This document shows positions 18,833-28,237 of a DNA stretch of 64,000 bases, one piece after another. The stretch is from Bacillota bacterium (GTDB lineage: Bacteria; Bacillota; Clostridia; Lachnospirales; Lachnospiraceae): contig JAEWQV010000014.1 of NCBI GenBank assembly GCA_023399055.1, forward strand, positions 496,001 to 560,000, given 5' to 3'. Under the pieces are notes generated by a model, which searched no databases, had not been told where the DNA came from, and saw only the letters and a list, made by a program, of their open reading frames with translations. The translations under genes and the position numbers were made by a program. How positions within the stretch are numbered: position 1 is the first letter of the stretch; each line of letters starts with the position of its first letter.

Positions 18833-18959
18833 ATTCTAAGTTAATCCTTTATAGTAACAGCTAAATAACTGTCTCTTTGTCCAAATTTTATTTATTCAAT
18901 CTAATGATAACAGCTCTATTCTATAATTACAATTTAAACAACAAATTTCACGACAACAA

Positions 18960-18997
18960 AAAGTCAGAATATATTCTTTAACAATCGCTCTGACTTT
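18960..18997 (-). terminator. Hairpin downstream of the 76-residue membrane protein gene
   Basis: AAAGTCAGA (18960-18968) and TCTGACTTT (18989-18997) form a 9-bp stem with a 20-base loop. Read on the minus strand it ends in a short T-run, suiting termination after the 76-residue gene and before the GTPase gene. Confidence 0.6.
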
Positions 18998-19087
18998 CAT
19001 CCTAAGTATGTTTTAGTAACAACATTTTTACTATCCTATCCCCATTGATAGGTTACCAGCTAATTTAATCATTGTTACCCAATTTTA

Positions 19088-19318
19088 TTATGACTCCTTT
19101 GTATTCTCATTATCGCAATTCTTAACTTTTGTGATTTTAATCCATGCGGATAAGCCTCCTTCAATCCCACAGAAAGCAAATACACTAAGAATTAATGTAC
19201 TCGGTTCAACACTTGTCTTATAGGTTATATATAAGCAAGCACAGGTAAAGAGTATTAAATAGATGAACATACCAGCAAGTATTACTTTTGTATAATTGCT
19301 TTTCTTTTTGTGTCTCAC
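19088..19318 (-). CDS. Small two-helix membrane protein, unknown
   Basis: 76 residues with a basic N-terminus, a hydrophobic helix at about 11-32, a second at about 40-60 (LILSVFAFCGIEGGLSAWI) and a polar tail. The start is GTG, with AGGTGA five bases upstream. I recognise no named family. Small proteins of this build occur in clostridial genomes and prophages, but nothing else nearby looks phage-derived. Confidence 0.6.
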   Translation of the reverse strand: MRHKKKSNYTKVILAGMFIYLILFTCACLYITYKTSVEPSTLILSVFAFCGIEGGLSAWIKITKVKNCDNENTKES

Positions 19319-19418
19319 TTAATCACCTGATTTCTAGGAAAGCATTAAACGGTTTACATTATTATATTATGTTACTTAAAGTTATTTGTTACATACCATT
19401 TTTTTTGGGTAAAGCAAA

Positions 19419-19486
19419 AAATACATCTATATTTACCTCTTTATATTTCAATGTGAAAAATATTAAGAGTTTATATAGATGTATTT
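19419..19486. terminator. Long AT-rich hairpin between the P60 gene and the small membrane gene
   Basis: Arms 19419-19432 and 19473-19486 are a perfect 14-bp match. A second stem (CTCTT with AAGAG, flanked by AT pairs) is nested inside, making most of the 68 bases paired. It lies downstream of the NlpC/P60 gene on the minus strand and is probably its terminator. Confidence 0.5.
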
Positions 19487-19518
19487 CTATACGTCTGTTA
19501 TTTGCTAAATTGATAACT

Positions 19519-20646
19519 TTAGTTATATCGAACTGCCTTTACTGGTGTTCTATAATTATAATTTGAGATTCGAATACCAGTGGATGGGCTGCTGGCACTG
19601 ATAACCTTTCCGTTTCCTATGTAAATTGCCACATGATTAATGGTACCATTTCTTGAATAGAATACTAAATCACCTGGTTGTAACTGACCCATTGAAATTC
19701 TATCTCCTGAGTTTGCTTGTGCTCTTGAAGTACGTGGTATGCTGATACCAAAATGAGCAAATACTGATTTCGCAAAACCGGAACAATCTGCACCATTGGT
19801 TAAGCTGGTACCACCCCATACATATGGATTACCCTCAAATTGCACTGCATAAGATGCAATTTTACTACCTAAAGAGGAACCACTTGAAGTACTTGGATTA
19901 GTGTTACTACTCTGATTATTATTTGAGGATGAGTTAGAGGATGAATTCGAAGATCCATTTGAACCAGAGGAATCATTTTGTGCCGCTGCTTCTTCTTCTA
20001 AGCGTTCCAGCTCTTCTTCAATTGAGATTGCCTCTTCATATACTGTTGCAAGTTTCACATAATCAGTGGAAACGTAACCGTATTTGTCATCTTCAAGAGC
20101 TATCTTAGCCCAGCCCTCTTTCTCGCTAACTACGTTATATTCATCGCCTATTGGAATTAAGGTTATTACCTGCGACTCTAAAGAAGCCTTTTTTCTTACT
20201 TTTAACGTTGTCGTATTTACCACCGCTGTTCTTGTTCCGGTTGATTTTGCAACCTCCACAGCTTTATCACCTGTCACAAGGAAATCTGCTTTTATGTACC
20301 CTTTTACTGAACCGGACTTAATCTGATACCAACCATCCTTTTCATTTATAATGGTTGCTGCAGCATCATCGTAAAGCTTACCTAGAATTTCCCCTTCTTC
20401 ACTTGCTTTACTTCTTATGTTAACATAGCTGGACACTTTAGCAAAAGCAAGCTGATTATGTACTTTTATTTCATCCAGTATCGACTGAACTGTATTTAAG
20501 TTTGATGGATCCGCAGTTGTATAGAACTCGTCTAATGCAAGAGTAATTCCTGCCATAGGTTCCTCGGAAGCTTCCACGCTTACCGCTTTTCCAGCAAATG
20601 CAAGTGCCCCAATTAGTGTATATGAGGCAATCTTAAGTATTTTCAT
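19519..20646 (-). CDS. Secreted cell-wall hydrolase: two SH3b domains plus NlpC/P60
   Basis: 375 residues. A signal peptide (about 1-26, ending VSVEA) shows export. Two bacterial SH3 domains follow (about 70-125 and 140-200; SSYVNIRSKAS and TTTLKVRKKAS are their openings), then an acidic coiled segment and a Ser/Asn-rich linker (about 220-255). The NlpC/P60 peptidase has ADCSGF (Cys288) and NHVAIYIG (His338) as catalytic residues. The enzyme should cut the D-Glu/meso-Dap-type peptide stem of peptidoglycan, held on the wall by the SH3 domains. It appears monocistronic. Confidence 0.92.
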   Translation of the reverse strand: MKILKIASYTLIGALAFAGKAVSVEASEEPMAGITLALDEFYTTADPSNLNTVQSILDEIKVHNQLAFAKVSSYVNIRSKASEEGEILGKLYDDAAATIINEKDGWYQIKSGSVKGYIKADFLVTGDKAVEVAKSTGTRTAVVNTTTLKVRKKASLESQVITLIPIGDEYNVVSEKEGWAKIALEDDKYGYVSTDYVKLATVYEEAISIEEELERLEEEAAAQNDSSGSNGSSNSSSNSSSNNNQSSNTNPSTSSGSSLGSKIASYAVQFEGNPYVWGGTSLTNGADCSGFAKSVFAHFGISIPRTSRAQANSGDRISMGQLQPGDLVFYSRNGTINHVAIYIGNGKVISASSPSTGIRISNYNYRTPVKAVRYN

Positions 20647-20747
20647 CCTGAGTCCTCCTAGGTGTTTATTACGAAATTATTAACTTTATTACAAAGTCAT
20701 TATACTCCATATCTCCTAAGAATTCATGATGTAAATAATGGTAATCC

Positions 20748-21203
20748 CTATACATCTAGATGTACTAACAAATCACCGTATCCTTCCTTCTCCATTTCTT
20801 CAAGCGGAATGAATTTCAATGAAGCACTGTTAATACAATATCTTAACCCACCAAGCTCTCTTGGTCCATCTTCAAAAACATGTCCCAAATGGGCATCACC
20901 AGTTTTACTTCTAACCTCCGTTCGAATCATTCCGTGTGTATAGTCTACAATATTATGAATAGAAGCTTTGTCAATTGGTTTGGAAAAGCTTGGCCATCCA
21001 CAACCGGATTCAAATTTATCGCTGGAGATAAATAAAGGCTCTCCTGTTGTTATATCCACATAGATACCTTTGCGAAACTCATCATTATATTCATTTTGAA
21101 AGGGTCTCTCAGTGGCATTATTTTGTGTCACTTCGTATTGAAGTTTAGTAAGTATTTTTTCTAATTCCTCTTTTGGCTTCTTACTATATTTTTTATCACT
21201 CAT
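20748..21203 (-). CDS. msrB: Peptide-methionine (R)-S-oxide reductase MsrB
   Basis: 151 residues. It reduces the R epimer of methionine sulfoxide in proteins. The catalytic cysteine is in RYCINSASLKF (Cys123), and GCGWPSF (Cys68) gives a likely resolving cysteine. The zinc-binding CxxC pairs of many MsrB proteins are absent, placing it in the metal-free subtype. I set the ATG at 21203 because AAAGGG lies about 9 bases upstream; a GTG three codons earlier would sit on that site. No msrA is nearby. Confidence 0.95.
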   Translation of the reverse strand: MSDKKYSKKPKEELEKILTKLQYEVTQNNATERPFQNEYNDEFRKGIYVDITTGEPLFISSDKFESGCGWPSFSKPIDKASIHNIVDYTHGMIRTEVRSKTGDAHLGHVFEDGPRELGGLRYCINSASLKFIPLEEMEKEGYGDLLVHLDV

Positions 21204-21329
21204 ACGTTTCACCCTTTCATAATTCAGATTATAGGAACCATTTTAGTATTTGTAAATATGCAATAAAAATTCCAGATATTTTGCTAGAATTATATTCTAC
21301 AGTTGTAGCATTTATTAAACTTCTTAAAC

Positions 21330-22091
21330 TCACTTATATTTTTCTTGTAAATAGTATCTTTCTTTCCCCTGTGTCTTATTTTTATACTCAATTGCAGTTT
21401 TTGGACAACCGCAGATACATGCCATACAATGAGTGCAACTATCTCCCCAGTAAGGTTTCCCTTCTATCATCGAAATATTATTTAAGGGGCATAACCTGCT
21501 ACATTGCTCACAACTAATACAATTATTAGTAAAATAGAACCCTTTTGCTCGAACAACGAATTTATAAAATGCCGCATTCATAATACCGCTTTTTAATCTA
21601 TCCATTAATGTAATTGATTTGATTTCAGCAAATTTCTCCTGTGCTTTTATCTCCTGTACTATTTTATCCAGAAACATATCGGACTTCACTAATAGTTCAT
21701 GGGCGGTTTTCTTATCTGTGACAGGATACATGACCAAATAATTTTCAGGCATTACTACTTCAGCAACTCCCTGATATGTAAGGTCATTTTTTTTACATAG
21801 TGGTTCTATATACTCTTGTGATGCTCCTGCATCATCACCACAGGTCATTATAAAATATGCTTTTTTATTCCCCTTAAAGTTAGTATTGCATAGGAATTCC
21901 TCAACAACTCTTGGTAATCGATAAGCATAGGTAGGGCAAACAAAGACAAAGGGGTACTGCTCTGAAACAAGCTCTTCCTGTTTCCTTTCCTTTAGTAGTA
22001 AATTAATAGAAACCAAGGTGTCCCCTAACCGATAAGCCAGCTTTTGTGCAAGATATCTACTATTACCTGTACCTGTGAAATACAAAATCAT
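21330..22091 (-). CDS. EFR1-type flavodoxin/ferredoxin fusion protein
   Basis: 253 residues. The N-terminus MILYFTGTGNSRYLA is the FMN phosphate loop of a flavodoxin fold. The C-terminus carries two 4Fe-4S clusters in CISCEQCSRLCP and CTHCMACICGCP. This architecture is common in Clostridia and should act as a cytoplasmic electron carrier or a reductase for an unknown acceptor. I chose the ATG at 22091 (GGGGGAAG upstream) over an extension of 13 codons. The upstream GNAT gene ends 17 bases before it, so the two may be co-transcribed. Confidence 0.88.
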   Translation of the reverse strand: MILYFTGTGNSRYLAQKLAYRLGDTLVSINLLLKERKQEELVSEQYPFVFVCPTYAYRLPRVVEEFLCNTNFKGNKKAYFIMTCGDDAGASQEYIEPLCKKNDLTYQGVAEVVMPENYLVMYPVTDKKTAHELLVKSDMFLDKIVQEIKAQEKFAEIKSITLMDRLKSGIMNAAFYKFVVRAKGFYFTNNCISCEQCSRLCPLNNISMIEGKPYWGDSCTHCMACICGCPKTAIEYKNKTQGKERYYLQEKYK

Positions 22092-22108
22092 ACGCTTCCC
22101 CCTAGTAA

Positions 22109-22555
22109 TTAAATATGTAAATCCAACCAAATATTCTTTTCAACAAATCCATATTTCAAATAAACTGGACGTCCCATTTCTGAAGCTCCTAACCAAAGTT
22201 TATGAATGTTTCTTGCTTTTGCTTCGTTAATTAATTTATCCAGTAAAGAAGATGCGATGCCCCGGCCACGATACTCTGGCGCGGTATACATATTTGTAAC
22301 ATAACCTTTTATGCCACTCTTATTTGTAAAAGAAGGCGGAAATTCATAAAATACAATTGCACTAGTAGCAATAATTTCATTGCCTTCCTCAACCACCCAT
22401 TCTATCATCGTTCCATCGTTCATTTTCTTTTCAAAGAACTTATGTAATTCCTCCGTAATATCTTCATTGGGAGAACTTCCTTCGTCAATTAATTGCTTTT
22501 TCCTTAGTTCAACTAATTTATCAATTTCGTTCAAAGTTGTGACTCTATACTTCAT
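22109..22555 (-). CDS. GNAT acetyltransferase
   Basis: 148 residues, one GNAT domain. Motif A is APEYRGRGIASSLL, followed by MGRPVYLKYGF near the C-terminus. It transfers an acetyl group from acetyl-CoA to an unidentified amine. The downstream EFR1 gene is 17 bp away. The ATG has GGAGG about 7 bases upstream. Confidence 0.85.
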   Translation of the reverse strand: MKYRVTTLNEIDKLVELRKKQLIDEGSSPNEDITEELHKFFEKKMNDGTMIEWVVEEGNEIIATSAIVFYEFPPSFTNKSGIKGYVTNMYTAPEYRGRGIASSLLDKLINEAKARNIHKLWLGASEMGRPVYLKYGFVEKNIWLDLHI

Positions 22556-22624
22556 GAAATAACCTCCCTGGAAATGATTTAATCTAAGATTTATTTCATC
22601 TTAGCATACAAATATTATTTACGC

Positions 22625-22674
22625 AAACAAGCATGAAGTTTTCCAATTCATAGGAAACACTTTCATGCTTGTTT
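22625..22674 (-). terminator. Terminator of the ABC permease operon
   Basis: Arms 22625-22644 and 22653-22674 form a stem of about 19 pairs with a two-base bulge and an 8-base loop. It lies 78 bp beyond the permease stop, read on the minus strand. Confidence 0.65.
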
Positions 22675-22751
22675 ACACAATTATATTTTGTAATGAAATA
22701 CTAATTCTATCAAACATAATCTTACAGGTAGAACTATAATTTTATTACCTT

Positions 22752-25139
22752 TTATACTTCCTGCATCATCTTCCAGGGAACTATATTTTTTATTCTAATC
22801 GAACATAGCCCTGCTATCAGTGTTGCCCACATTACGATAGTAATTACCACTCCTAGCAGTGCCATAAAACTTACATGCATACCGCTTTTCTCAATACCAA
22901 AGGCGGAGAAACATAGGATAAAGGTTGGTTCGCCACCAAACCATGCAACTATACTCCCTAGGATACTGCCAAAGAAAACAATAGGGATATAACTCATTAT
23001 AGTCTGATGCATCAATTGACCAGTGGTATAACCTATAGCTTTATAAATTCCTAATTGTTTCTGATCCCTTACTAATTGAATCTTAATTAATAATACTAAT
23101 ATTAACGCTATTGTTAATATCACAACTCCAATCATTACTCCACATAATAACTCCATCGCTGTTGCAATGGAACCTAAGGAGGTTGCAATATAATTAGCAT
23201 AGTTTGCGATATCAACTTGTTCCTCTGTCAAAGAATTTTTTAATTCTTGCAATAGATTGTTCAAATTGCTGTTTTCTACTGCATAAACATATAATCCATA
23301 GGATCTACTATCAGGATTTATCCTTGTTAGTCCATCCTTTGTAATTATTCCTTTTCTTCCCAGTTGATTTAACCCCTGGCTTTCACCTACCAACAGGTAA
23401 TCCATGCTTTTTCCATTCAATTCCAAATAAACCACATCACCAATTGCTACGCCTAGATGTTTTGCCATAATTGAAGTTAACATAATTTCATTATCGTAGA
23501 TTGGCCTTCTTCCACGTACAATATTGTCCGTTCTTAGTTTATCGGTCCGATCATAGATGTCTAAATTGATAGAAACTTCTTCGCCCTTTGCTTTACATAT
23601 TATATTGACAGAATTGCATTCAATCACATATTGTACACCCTTATTTTCTAATACCTTCTGTTTTATTCTTTCAAAGTTATCTATATAACTATTGCTTTCA
23701 TTATCTTTCATTTTAACAAGGATATCAGGTTGCTCGACACCTGCTATAGCAACCAGTTTATCAGGCTTTAGTGCAAAGTTCTGATAAACACTCATTGCTT
23801 CATTTGCGCAAAAAGATAGGATGACAATAATAAAACAGATAACCAGGTTTTTCTTTTTATGAAATAAAATACTTTTCATTCCGATGGTAACATTTAACGG
23901 TAACGTTATTTTAGCCAATTGAATTCTGTTTCTCTTAAAATTATGAGAATTTATACCATTACGCAATGCGTCCAGTGGTGTAATTTGTTTAAATTTTAAA
24001 GAGCAAATAAGAACTGCCAAAAGAACTGAAAGAATTATAACTACAATACTAACAATCACACTTCTAACATCAAGGTTCATCCCCCACAACAAACCAATGG
24101 AGGAGGATAAGATATTACCAACTACGTTGGACGCGCTGACAGCACAGATTAAACCTGAACAAACAGCAAATATACTGATTATCATAAACTCTAATATGGT
24201 TGCTCTTGTCATTTGGGAACTGGTATAACCGGAAGCTTTTAACATTCCTATGTTCTTCATATTCATCTCTATGGAATTACTGATACTAAAATGAACAATA
24301 ATTAAGGATATAAAAATTAATAAACTTGAGAAAACCGTTAAAATACCCATAATAATACTAGCTGTTATGCCTGCACCAAATTTCATTACAGCATAATTTG
24401 TCGCCCAATTCACAACATATTCAAAATCCGGTATTTTATTACCCAGAATCTGATTCATGCTATTTTCGAATTCTTCCATATCACTACCCTTGGTTAACTT
24501 CAGTCGGTAAAACAACCCCAGGTATGCCGCCTTTTCTGATATTTCGTTAAAAGCCTCTGTAGATATAAAGCATTTCTGAGCTGACATATTGGAAGGTGTT
24601 GAGAACATTACATCCTCCGTAAAACCATATATTTCATAGGTATAAGTAATATCGTTGTAGACAAGATTGATATGATCCCCAGTATCAAACCCTTCACCTG
24701 CTTTTAAATAATATGGTACAATAATCGAGTCTTTCTTCCATTCCTCCCCCTCGTCTATTAAATTAATCTTTGATAAGTTTCTATTTGAATTTTGATTTAG
24801 AAGAAAGAAATCCAACTGATTTGCTTCCTCTATTGACTCAGTTGCATTGTAATACTTAACACTAGGTACAAGATAAGCTTTCTCACTTTCCAGATACTCC
24901 ACTTCCTTCTGCTGTAATATCTGGTTTTCAATCTCATCGGTATAATTACTTGTAGTGAATAAGAAATAATCTGCTCCCTTTACTAATCTATTTCGTTTGT
25001 CAATCACATGCCCCATATTAGTGAGTGAGGAAATCCCGACATAAAGTAGCATTACTGCTACAGTAATAAGAAAAAACAATATAAAAGCATTACCCTTTTT
25101 CTTTTTAATATTATCCAAGGCAATTAATAAAAGTCCCAT
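22752..25139 (-). CDS. FtsX-fold ABC transporter permease
   Basis: 795 residues. One N-terminal helix (about 17-38) is followed by an extracellular domain, a block of three helices (about 255-390), a second helix and extracellular domain starting near 430, and a final block (about 660-790). That is the usual duplicated FtsX layout (2 x 4 helices). It partners the ATPase gene 34 bp upstream. A two-component system immediately upstream probably controls the pair, as in Firmicute systems that respond to cell-envelope stress. No lipobox or coiled-coil insert. Confidence 0.85.
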   Translation of the reverse strand: MGLLLIALDNIKKKKGNAFILFFLITVAVMLLYVGISSLTNMGHVIDKRNRLVKGADYFLFTTSNYTDEIENQILQQKEVEYLESEKAYLVPSVKYYNATESIEEANQLDFFLLNQNSNRNLSKINLIDEGEEWKKDSIIVPYYLKAGEGFDTGDHINLVYNDITYTYEIYGFTEDVMFSTPSNMSAQKCFISTEAFNEISEKAAYLGLFYRLKLTKGSDMEEFENSMNQILGNKIPDFEYVVNWATNYAVMKFGAGITASIIMGILTVFSSLLIFISLIIVHFSISNSIEMNMKNIGMLKASGYTSSQMTRATILEFMIISIFAVCSGLICAVSASNVVGNILSSSIGLLWGMNLDVRSVIVSIVVIILSVLLAVLICSLKFKQITPLDALRNGINSHNFKRNRIQLAKITLPLNVTIGMKSILFHKKKNLVICFIIVILSFCANEAMSVYQNFALKPDKLVAIAGVEQPDILVKMKDNESNSYIDNFERIKQKVLENKGVQYVIECNSVNIICKAKGEEVSINLDIYDRTDKLRTDNIVRGRRPIYDNEIMLTSIMAKHLGVAIGDVVYLELNGKSMDYLLVGESQGLNQLGRKGIITKDGLTRINPDSRSYGLYVYAVENSNLNNLLQELKNSLTEEQVDIANYANYIATSLGSIATAMELLCGVMIGVVILTIALILVLLIKIQLVRDQKQLGIYKAIGYTTGQLMHQTIMSYIPIVFFGSILGSIVAWFGGEPTFILCFSAFGIEKSGMHVSFMALLGVVITIVMWATLIAGLCSIRIKNIVPWKMMQEV

Positions 25140-25173
25140 TCTGTTCCTCCATTCTCCCGCAACTCTGCGAAAA

Positions 25174-25929
25174 CTACCAGCCCATCTTTTCTAAGAATTT
25201 ACGAAGATTATCATGCCTAGACGCATCTCCTGGAGTATAGCCGCCTAAACCTATTTCATCCAGAATTACTCCGTCTTTCAAATAGAGTACACGATTTCCT
25301 CTCCTTGCCGCCTTTAAATCATGGGTAACCATTATAATTGTCTGCCCTGTTTCGTTAAGCATCGTCAGCAGATCTAATACATGGTCTGAGTTAATGGAAT
25401 TTAATGCTCCAGTTGGTTCATCCGCAAAGAGAATAGTAGGATTATTAATAATGCCTCTTACTAATGCTACTCTTTGCGCTTCTCCACCAGAAAGCTGCGA
25501 AGGATATTTATGATAAACTTCTTTTGTCAGCCCGGCCTTGGTTAACAGTTCCTTTGCTTTATTTGCAATGGACTTCCTATTTTTACTCATAAGCAGACCA
25601 CTGACCATAATGTTATCCATAACGCTCATGGTGTCATTTAAAAAATTCTGCTGAAATACAAAACCACAGTTCTTTCTCCGAAAAACTGCCAGTTTATCAT
25701 TGGAGTACTTGGAGATTTCTTCTCCTTCAAAACTAATTGAACCAAGGGAAGGTCGGTCCATACCAGATAGCCCATATAACAACGTACTTTTACCAGACCC
25801 CGAATTTCCCATAATGACAACAAAGTCTCCTGAGTCAATTGTTATATTTAAATTTTTTAATACATGTTGTTGTACGCTTTCATTAGAAAATGTTTTACAT
25901 AAATCTTTCGCTTGTAATAAGTGCTTCAT
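25174..25929 (-). CDS. ABC transporter ATPase paired with FtsX permease
   Basis: 251 residues. Walker A GNSGSGKST, Q-loop FVFQQNFLNDTMSVMDNI, signature LSGGEAQRVALVRG, Walker B ILFADEPTGALNS and H-loop VTHD. In Walker B the usual ALD is ALN. The class is the BceA/MacB group. It is first in a two-gene operon with its own control region: an 18-bp inverted repeat lies 40 bp upstream, and the two-component operon upstream ends at its own terminator. Confidence 0.9.
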   Translation of the reverse strand: MKHLLQAKDLCKTFSNESVQQHVLKNLNITIDSGDFVVIMGNSGSGKSTLLYGLSGMDRPSLGSISFEGEEISKYSNDKLAVFRRKNCGFVFQQNFLNDTMSVMDNIMVSGLLMSKNRKSIANKAKELLTKAGLTKEVYHKYPSQLSGGEAQRVALVRGIINNPTILFADEPTGALNSINSDHVLDLLTMLNETGQTIIMVTHDLKAARRGNRVLYLKDGVILDEIGLGGYTPGDASRHDNLRKFLEKMGW

Positions 25930-25968
25930 GCTATACTTCCTTTCAAAGTTTATCCGTACCCGCTAAAT

Positions 25969-25986
25969 ACAAGTGAAACGACTTGT
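25969..25986. promoter_or_regulatory. Inverted repeat upstream of the ABC operon
   Basis: ACAAGT-GAAACG-ACTTGT, perfect 6-6-6, lies 40-57 bp before the ATPase start. It is a good candidate for the binding site of the adjacent OmpR-type response regulator or another repressor. Confidence 0.45.
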
Positions 25987-26002
25987 CGACTCACCTGTCA
26001 TG

Positions 26003-26036
26003 AATTAAAGCCATGAATGTGCTTCATGGCTTAATT
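26003..26036 (-). terminator. Terminator after the sensor kinase gene
   Basis: Arms 26003-26017 and 26023-26036 pair with one bulged base around a 5-base loop. It separates the response-regulator/kinase unit from the ABC unit. Confidence 0.7.
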
Positions 26037-26156
26037 ATAGTCAATATTAAATTAAAAGTCTTAACCCAAATCCAGTCTAATCCTTAACTAATTCTTAAAT
26101 ATGATTAGCATGTCAACAATATTTTCTAATACTTTTATAGTAGGAAGCCATTGCTC

Positions 26157-27413
26157 TTACACTTTACTTAAAAACAAGTTTACTACAAAGCCTTTATCAT
26201 TATAACATTCCAGACTACCTTTCATATGGCTCATAAAGTAATTAGCTAAGAATAATCCAAGTCCTGCACCATTCTTGCCTTTACCATTGGCACCTCTATA
26301 ATACTTTTCCGTAATTAGTGGTAATTCCTCTTCAGCGACTCCATTTCCATAATCCCTTATTTCAATTTTAATACCAGTAGGAACTTCTTCAAAGGATACA
26401 TCAATTGCAGTTCCGGCATACTTAAAAGAATTATGAACGATATTATCTATTACCTGTTTAAGCCGTAATTTGTCCAAATAGACCAAGCATTCAGGAATAG
26501 TATTCATGATTTGCAGGTTCTCATAATATTGTAAATCCTCAAACATCGAAAGAATTACAGTAGAAGCCTCTTCCACCGCTTCTACCTTTAAATTTTCTAA
26601 CTCTTCCAGAGTCGCATGGAACATGTTGCCAATTAATTGATCTATCATATCCGATCTTTGCTCGATTATCCCTATCTTATCAAATAAATCCTTATTTACA
26701 GTCTCATTTCCATTTCTCTGTGCCTTCATTTTTAAAACTTCACATGTAGCTTTTATGGTTGCAATGGGAGTTTTCATATCATGGGATAGTTCCGCCACGA
26801 GCTCTTTTTTACTAACATTAGCTTTATATTCATTTTCTCTGGCTCGCTTTAATTCTTCACGCATTAGGTCAAAACTTTCCGTAAATGCACCAAAATAATT
26901 CCCTTTTTCCATTAATATTGGTGCTTCCAGATTACCCTTAGCCACATTAACTGCAAATTGCTGTAACTTTCTGAAAGGGCGAATATAAAAGTAATAAAAA
27001 AGACCAAGGATAAAATATCCAATGAAGAGGATACCCACGGAAACAACTATCATTCTTTTTTGAAGAGCTTTCCACAATGCCTCGATAACTTCCCTTTGTC
27101 CATCAAAAACAATTTTTCCAATCAGTTGTCCATTTACTTCGTAATCCATCAAGGTTTTATGGTCTTTCATCGCCTCTATAACCTCACTTTGATAATTATC
27201 ATCTACCTTGAGGATGATATGACAATCATATATTGTCTCTAGACTTTCTCTCGTTTTCCCTTGCTCCAGCTCTGCGATTATTTGCTTATAATCTGAATTC
27301 CAACTGACAATTTCATCTGTATGATTTTCTTTATATCGAATTTGCAGAATAATTATGCCAATAAATAAGGCAATTAATATTGTAAAAATGATTGTTAGGT
27401 ATCGAATCTTCAT
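26157..27413 (-). CDS. Sensor histidine kinase
   Basis: 418 residues. Two membrane helices (about 4-26 and 126-150) enclose an extracellular sensor of about 100 residues; a HAMP linker follows. The phosphoacceptor box is ELSHDMKTPIATIKA, and the ATPase domain has DNIVHNSFKYAG, RDYGNGV and GAGLGLFLA. Start set at 27413, where ATGA overlaps the response-regulator stop, so the two are tightly coupled. The sensor domain is too long for the BceS class, so direct ligand sensing outside the cell is likely. Confidence 0.9.
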   Translation of the reverse strand: MKIRYLTIIFTILIALFIGIIILQIRYKENHTDEIVSWNSDYKQIIAELEQGKTRESLETIYDCHIILKVDDNYQSEVIEAMKDHKTLMDYEVNGQLIGKIVFDGQREVIEALWKALQKRMIVVSVGILFIGYFILGLFYYFYIRPFRKLQQFAVNVAKGNLEAPILMEKGNYFGAFTESFDLMREELKRARENEYKANVSKKELVAELSHDMKTPIATIKATCEVLKMKAQRNGNETVNKDLFDKIGIIEQRSDMIDQLIGNMFHATLEELENLKVEAVEEASTVILSMFEDLQYYENLQIMNTIPECLVYLDKLRLKQVIDNIVHNSFKYAGTAIDVSFEEVPTGIKIEIRDYGNGVAEEELPLITEKYYRGANGKGKNGAGLGLFLANYFMSHMKGSLECYNDKGFVVNLFLSKV

Positions 27414-28096
27414 AGTTCCAGCATGTATCCAGTACCCCAAATAGTTTTGATTAATTGGGGTTCATTCGGATTCTCCTCAATCTTTTCTCTCAATTTACGA
27501 ATATGTACATTTAGAGTACCATCACTAAAAAAGGAATCTCCCCAAACTTTTTGAAATAATAATTCCTTAGATACAATCGTATTTTTGTTATCATATAGAA
27601 ATTGAAACAACTTAAACTCTTTTGCTTTTAATTGTATTTCCTGACTATTAATATGAATCCTCATAGTTCCTGCATCAAGAATACACTTTTCCTGTTCCGA
27701 TACATTTAAATTCAAATTTGATATTTTTTCATTAACCATACGTTTTATAGTTACTTTGACTTTTGCAAGTAAAACACTTAACGAATAAGGCTTTTTAATA
27801 TAATCATCCCCACCAATGTTTAAGGCGATTAACACATCATCATCACTTTGTCTGGCACTGATAAATATAATTGGAATATCAGACTCCTGTCGAATTTTCT
27901 TACAGATGGTAAAACCACTCTCATCACCAAGATTAATATCCATTAGTAACACATCTACTTTATTTTCTTTCAGGAAGTTCTCACATTCCAAGGCTGTTGC
28001 TACATAAGCACAGGATACATCAAACATTTCAAAATACTCACAGGTCATTTTAGATAAGTCAATTTCATCATCAACAATTAGACAGTTATAATGCAT
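27410..28096 (-). CDS. OmpR-family response regulator
   Basis: 228 residues. The receiver domain (about 1-120) has the acidic pocket VDDE and phosphoacceptor Asp53 in LLMDINLGDES. The C-terminal winged helix (about 130-228) is OmpR type, with WGDSFFSDGTLNVHIRKLR as recognition region. It is followed by its kinase with a 4-base overlap. A perfect 13-bp palindrome lies 67 bp upstream. It probably controls the ABC operon downstream. Confidence 0.92.
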   Translation of the reverse strand: MHYNCLIVDDEIDLSKMTCEYFEMFDVSCAYVATALECENFLKENKVDVLLMDINLGDESGFTICKKIRQESDIPIIFISARQSDDDVLIALNIGGDDYIKKPYSLSVLLAKVKVTIKRMVNEKISNLNLNVSEQEKCILDAGTMRIHINSQEIQLKAKEFKLFQFLYDNKNTIVSKELLFQKVWGDSFFSDGTLNVHIRKLREKIEENPNEPQLIKTIWGTGYMLEL

Positions 28097-28162
28097 GGAT
28101 AGCCTCCTTAAAGTTTCATATCATTTTTTGCTCCAACCACTAGTTTTATAAATGGAATTATA

Positions 28163-28175
28163 ATCCTATTAGGAT
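28163..28175. promoter_or_regulatory. Palindrome upstream of the response regulator gene
   Basis: ATCCTA-T-TAGGAT is perfect over 6-1-6 and lies 67-79 bp before the response-regulator ATG, inside its promoter region. Function inferred from symmetry and place. Confidence 0.35.
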
Positions 28176-28237
28176 AACTTATTTTATATAAAATTTTACA
28201 CTATCCTTACCTTAATAACAATGCATAAGACCATTTT

